From a virus: a stretch of 22,905 nucleotides of DNA. The notes below the pieces were generated by a model. It ran no database searches. It was not told the DNA's origin and saw nothing but the letters and a program-made list of their open reading frames with translations. The position numbers and the translations under genes were made by a program. The DNA lies in IMG/VR virus record IMGVR_UViG_3300044546_000103, positions 1-22,905 of that record, one strand, 5' to 3'. This document shows, piece by piece, positions 21,282 to 22,905 of this stretch (positions are counted from its first letter, which is position 1; each line of letters begins with the position of its first letter).

Positions 21282-22258
21282 AAACTTTGATACACCTGTA
21301 ATCTCGTCAAGTTGTGTAGGTCAAGATTGTGGTACGTCTCACAATAAACTTTGTTTGAACGCCCCATTGATTGACGAACAGAATGCCCAGCATCAATCAA
21401 CTTTTGAATGGATGCTTTCCAATTGTTTTGGGTTGCAAATATCACACCGTCATTTCCCTGATGGTATAAATATGGGTAAACGGCTGAACAGATGATGGGG
21501 ATTCCATAGGCAGCCGCTTCCACAATCTTCAATTCCGATTTGCAGTTGTTGAATGTCGTGTTCTGCAATGGAGCAAGTACAAAGTCAAAGTGTTTGTAAA
21601 CCTCACCATATTCAAAGACAGATGTCCCTTGCACGATTTTGGCTTTCGGAATCAGTTTCACGATGTTGTTCCAATGCTCACTTGGAGTGTAACCGCAGAT
21701 GTAGAACTCAACATCCATAGAATTGATGTCATCGGCAATGAGCTTCAAATCCTCCTCGTGTGTGATTCCACCAACCCAACCGATTTTCACACGGTCGTTC
21801 TTTTCTTTGGGTTGCTTCCATTGGTTGTGGGTGGTATCCAAGCAATTAGGAACTATGTAGACGTTCTCGTTGATTGCCCTCACCTCGTTACCGAGTTTTT
21901 GTGTGGTGACAAACACGGCATCTGCGTAATTGATTGCATCCTTGATGGCATTCTTGATTCCTTTGCGATATGCCCAATATGCTGGGTTATATTTTGGAAG
22001 TACCCAATAATCATCCACGTCAATAACGTAAGGTTTACCAGCATCGGTGATCCGCTTGAGTACATCATACTGATTCTTTCCAAGCCATCGTGAGAAGATG
22101 ATAACGTCATACGGAGCGAGATCAATAGTCATCCACTCTGCTTGTGACTGGCAGACATCAACCTCCGCTTCTCCGTTAATTTGCATCCGTAGATGGGGTG
22201 TGTATATGCGGTGATAAACAACACCATTAATTCCATCGGTTAGTATTAAAAGTTTCAT
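21272..22258 (-). CDS. GT4-like glycosyltransferase (328 aa)
   Basis: A GT-B fold glycosyltransferase that moves a sugar from a nucleotide donor. It begins MKLLILTDGINGVVYHRIY and shows VDDYW (81-85), PNCLD (137-141), the domain-linker IGWVGG (159-164) and the C-terminal donor-site region 'NNCKSELKIVEAAAYGIPII' (237-256), where the ELK-x-VEA acidic motif binds the nucleotide. No membrane segment or signal is present. The start overlaps the upstream glycosyltransferase-like gene as ATGA and the end overlaps terminase. Phage enzymes of this kind may decorate virion proteins, phage DNA or the host surface; which applies here cannot be told. Confidence 0.88.
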   Translation of the reverse strand: MKLLILTDGINGVVYHRIYTPHLRMQINGEAEVDVCQSQAEWMTIDLAPYDVIIFSRWLGKNQYDVLKRITDAGKPYVIDVDDYWVLPKYNPAYWAYRKGIKNAIKDAINYADAVFVTTQKLGNEVRAINENVYIVPNCLDTTHNQWKQPKEKNDRVKIGWVGGITHEEDLKLIADDINSMDVEFYICGYTPSEHWNNIVKLIPKAKIVQGTSVFEYGEVYKHFDFVLAPLQNTTFNNCKSELKIVEAAAYGIPIICSAVYPYLYHQGNDGVIFATQNNWKASIQKLIDAGHSVRQSMGRSNKVYCETYHNLDLHNLTRLQVYQSLCK

Positions 22259-22905
22259 AGGTTTTTGAGTAGGTAATTGAAGGCTTGATTGGTGACGTAA
22301 TCAAAGCCATTGTTCACTGGTATCACATTGGGGGTGTTTGGACAAACCTCAAGCAATCGTTTCACCTTCATCTGTTCAGCAATAGCGTACGTGCTTGACT
22401 GATTGCCGATGAATGCCTTCACGCTCCCCATAATCGTGGCCAACATCAAAGCATCTGCACATTTGAGAAGCTCACAATCTAACTGCCATCGTTCGGTGAA
22501 TGCAATATACTCGGATTCGTAACCAAAAAAAATGCACTTGTGTTCTTTTAATGGGAAATAATTGATGTCGTAATTCCGATAACGTGAGGAGAAGTTGAGA
22601 AGGATGTAATCCTCAAAGGATGGTATTGGTTCACTTGCCGTGATACAAGGGTTGTGTAGGTTTGTAATCAATTCGGGATACACAAGAAACTGATTCCGTC
22701 TCAAGTCCCCAGCTCCGAGATTCAATCCGTGCCTTCGGAACTTGTCAAAGTCATACACCACGTCTTGGTGATGATGCATATGAACCGCCTTGATGTATTC
22801 TTGGTGTTCGAGTAATGGCTTGACATATTCGTATGAGTTCAGGTTCATACAATACCCACCACCGGGGTGACCAGGAACACCATTCGGTTCACGGAATCCG
22901 ATGTG
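22255..22905 (-). CDS. Glycosyltransferase-like protein, 5'-truncated at the window edge (at least 216 aa)
   Basis: The frame is open to the right edge, reading HIGFREPNGVPGHPGGGYCM before the first in-window Met, so the gene starts outside. The C-terminal part has 'LLNFSSRYRNYDINYFPLK', 'CIFFGYESEYIAF', 'CADALMLATIMGSVKAFIGN' and 'STYAIAEQMKVKRLLEVCP', followed by PNVIPVNN. The 'FIGNQS-x2-AIAE-x-MKVKRLLEVCP' region is what I expect of GT9/heptosyltransferase-like phage proteins, where it binds the nucleotide sugar. It is coupled to the next glycosyltransferase by ATGA. Family level confident, substrate unknown. Confidence 0.7.
   Translation of the reverse strand, partial: HIGFREPNGVPGHPGGGYCMNLNSYEYVKPLLEHQEYIKAVHMHHHQDVVYDFDKFRRHGLNLGAGDLRRNQFLVYPELITNLHNPCITASEPIPSFEDYILLNFSSRYRNYDINYFPLKEHKCIFFGYESEYIAFTERWQLDCELLKCADALMLATIMGSVKAFIGNQSSTYAIAEQMKVKRLLEVCPNTPNVIPVNNGFDYVTNQAFNYLLKNL

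Noticed and set aside
21590-22093. Plus-strand open frame of 167 codons
   Set aside because: It lies fully opposite the well-supported GT4-type gene and has Cys/His/Phe-rich shadow composition with no domain.
1-22905. CRISPR array, insertion sequence, integrase or toxin-antitoxin pair
   Set aside because: No regularly spaced repeats, transposase or recombinase motifs, or paired toxin/antitoxin genes are visible on either strand.

Overview
This window is a structural, lysis and recombination segment of a tailed (siphovirus-like) bacteriophage, or of a prophage of one, most likely infecting a member of the Bacteroidota. The host call rests on three things visible in the sequence: start codons lack Shine-Dalgarno sequences and are preceded by A/T-rich leaders; intergenic promoters match the Bacteroidota pattern (TTG, about 20 bases, then TAnnTTTG); and the tail, fibre and capsid proteins resemble families I know from Flavobacteriia/Bacteroidetes phages. 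No integrase, excisionase or host gene is visible, so lytic or temperate lifestyle cannot be decided here.

Every protein gene lies on the minus strand, so transcription runs from the right edge to the left. Reading that way: a 5'-truncated glycosyltransferase-like gene and a GT4-type glycosyltransferase (22905-21272); the terminase large subunit (21281-20094); a tail-assembly-chaperone-like gene with a programmed -1 frameshift (20092-19332); a tRNA-like gene on the opposite strand (19219-19334); Dit-like, tail-tip and tape-measure genes (19142-13446); the prohead protease, scaffold-like and major capsid genes (13430-11343); and a tail tube gene (11331-10825) followed by a strong intrinsic terminator.

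A new promoter overlaps that terminator and serves a second unit: fibre and receptor-type genes (10738-8186), a lysis-type block of small membrane and coiled-coil proteins with an L,D-transpeptidase-like endolysin (8186-6389), then the portal and neck/tail-completion genes (6372-2450). A third unit (2393-602) has its own promoter with two 10-bp direct repeats and encodes a small HTH protein, an unknown protein, an FlbD-like micro-protein, an ERF annealing protein and a YqaJ-type exonuclease: an early recombination operon that is probably autoregulated. A last short unit (529-24) encodes two small membrane proteins and shares an 11-bp promoter motif with the recombination operon.

Genes are packed tightly, with many ATGA or TAATG stop/start overlaps, which implies translational coupling. 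Three short genes are easily missed: 8007-8186 (59 aa, holin candidate), 7182-7301 (39 aa, very basic) and 1779-1958 (59 aa, FlbD-like). The most notable features are the frameshift site, the oversized tRNA-like gene, the terminator/promoter overlap, the operator architecture of the recombination operon, and an atypical module order in which tail-tip and tape-measure genes precede the capsid genes while the portal sits about 14 kb from the terminase.
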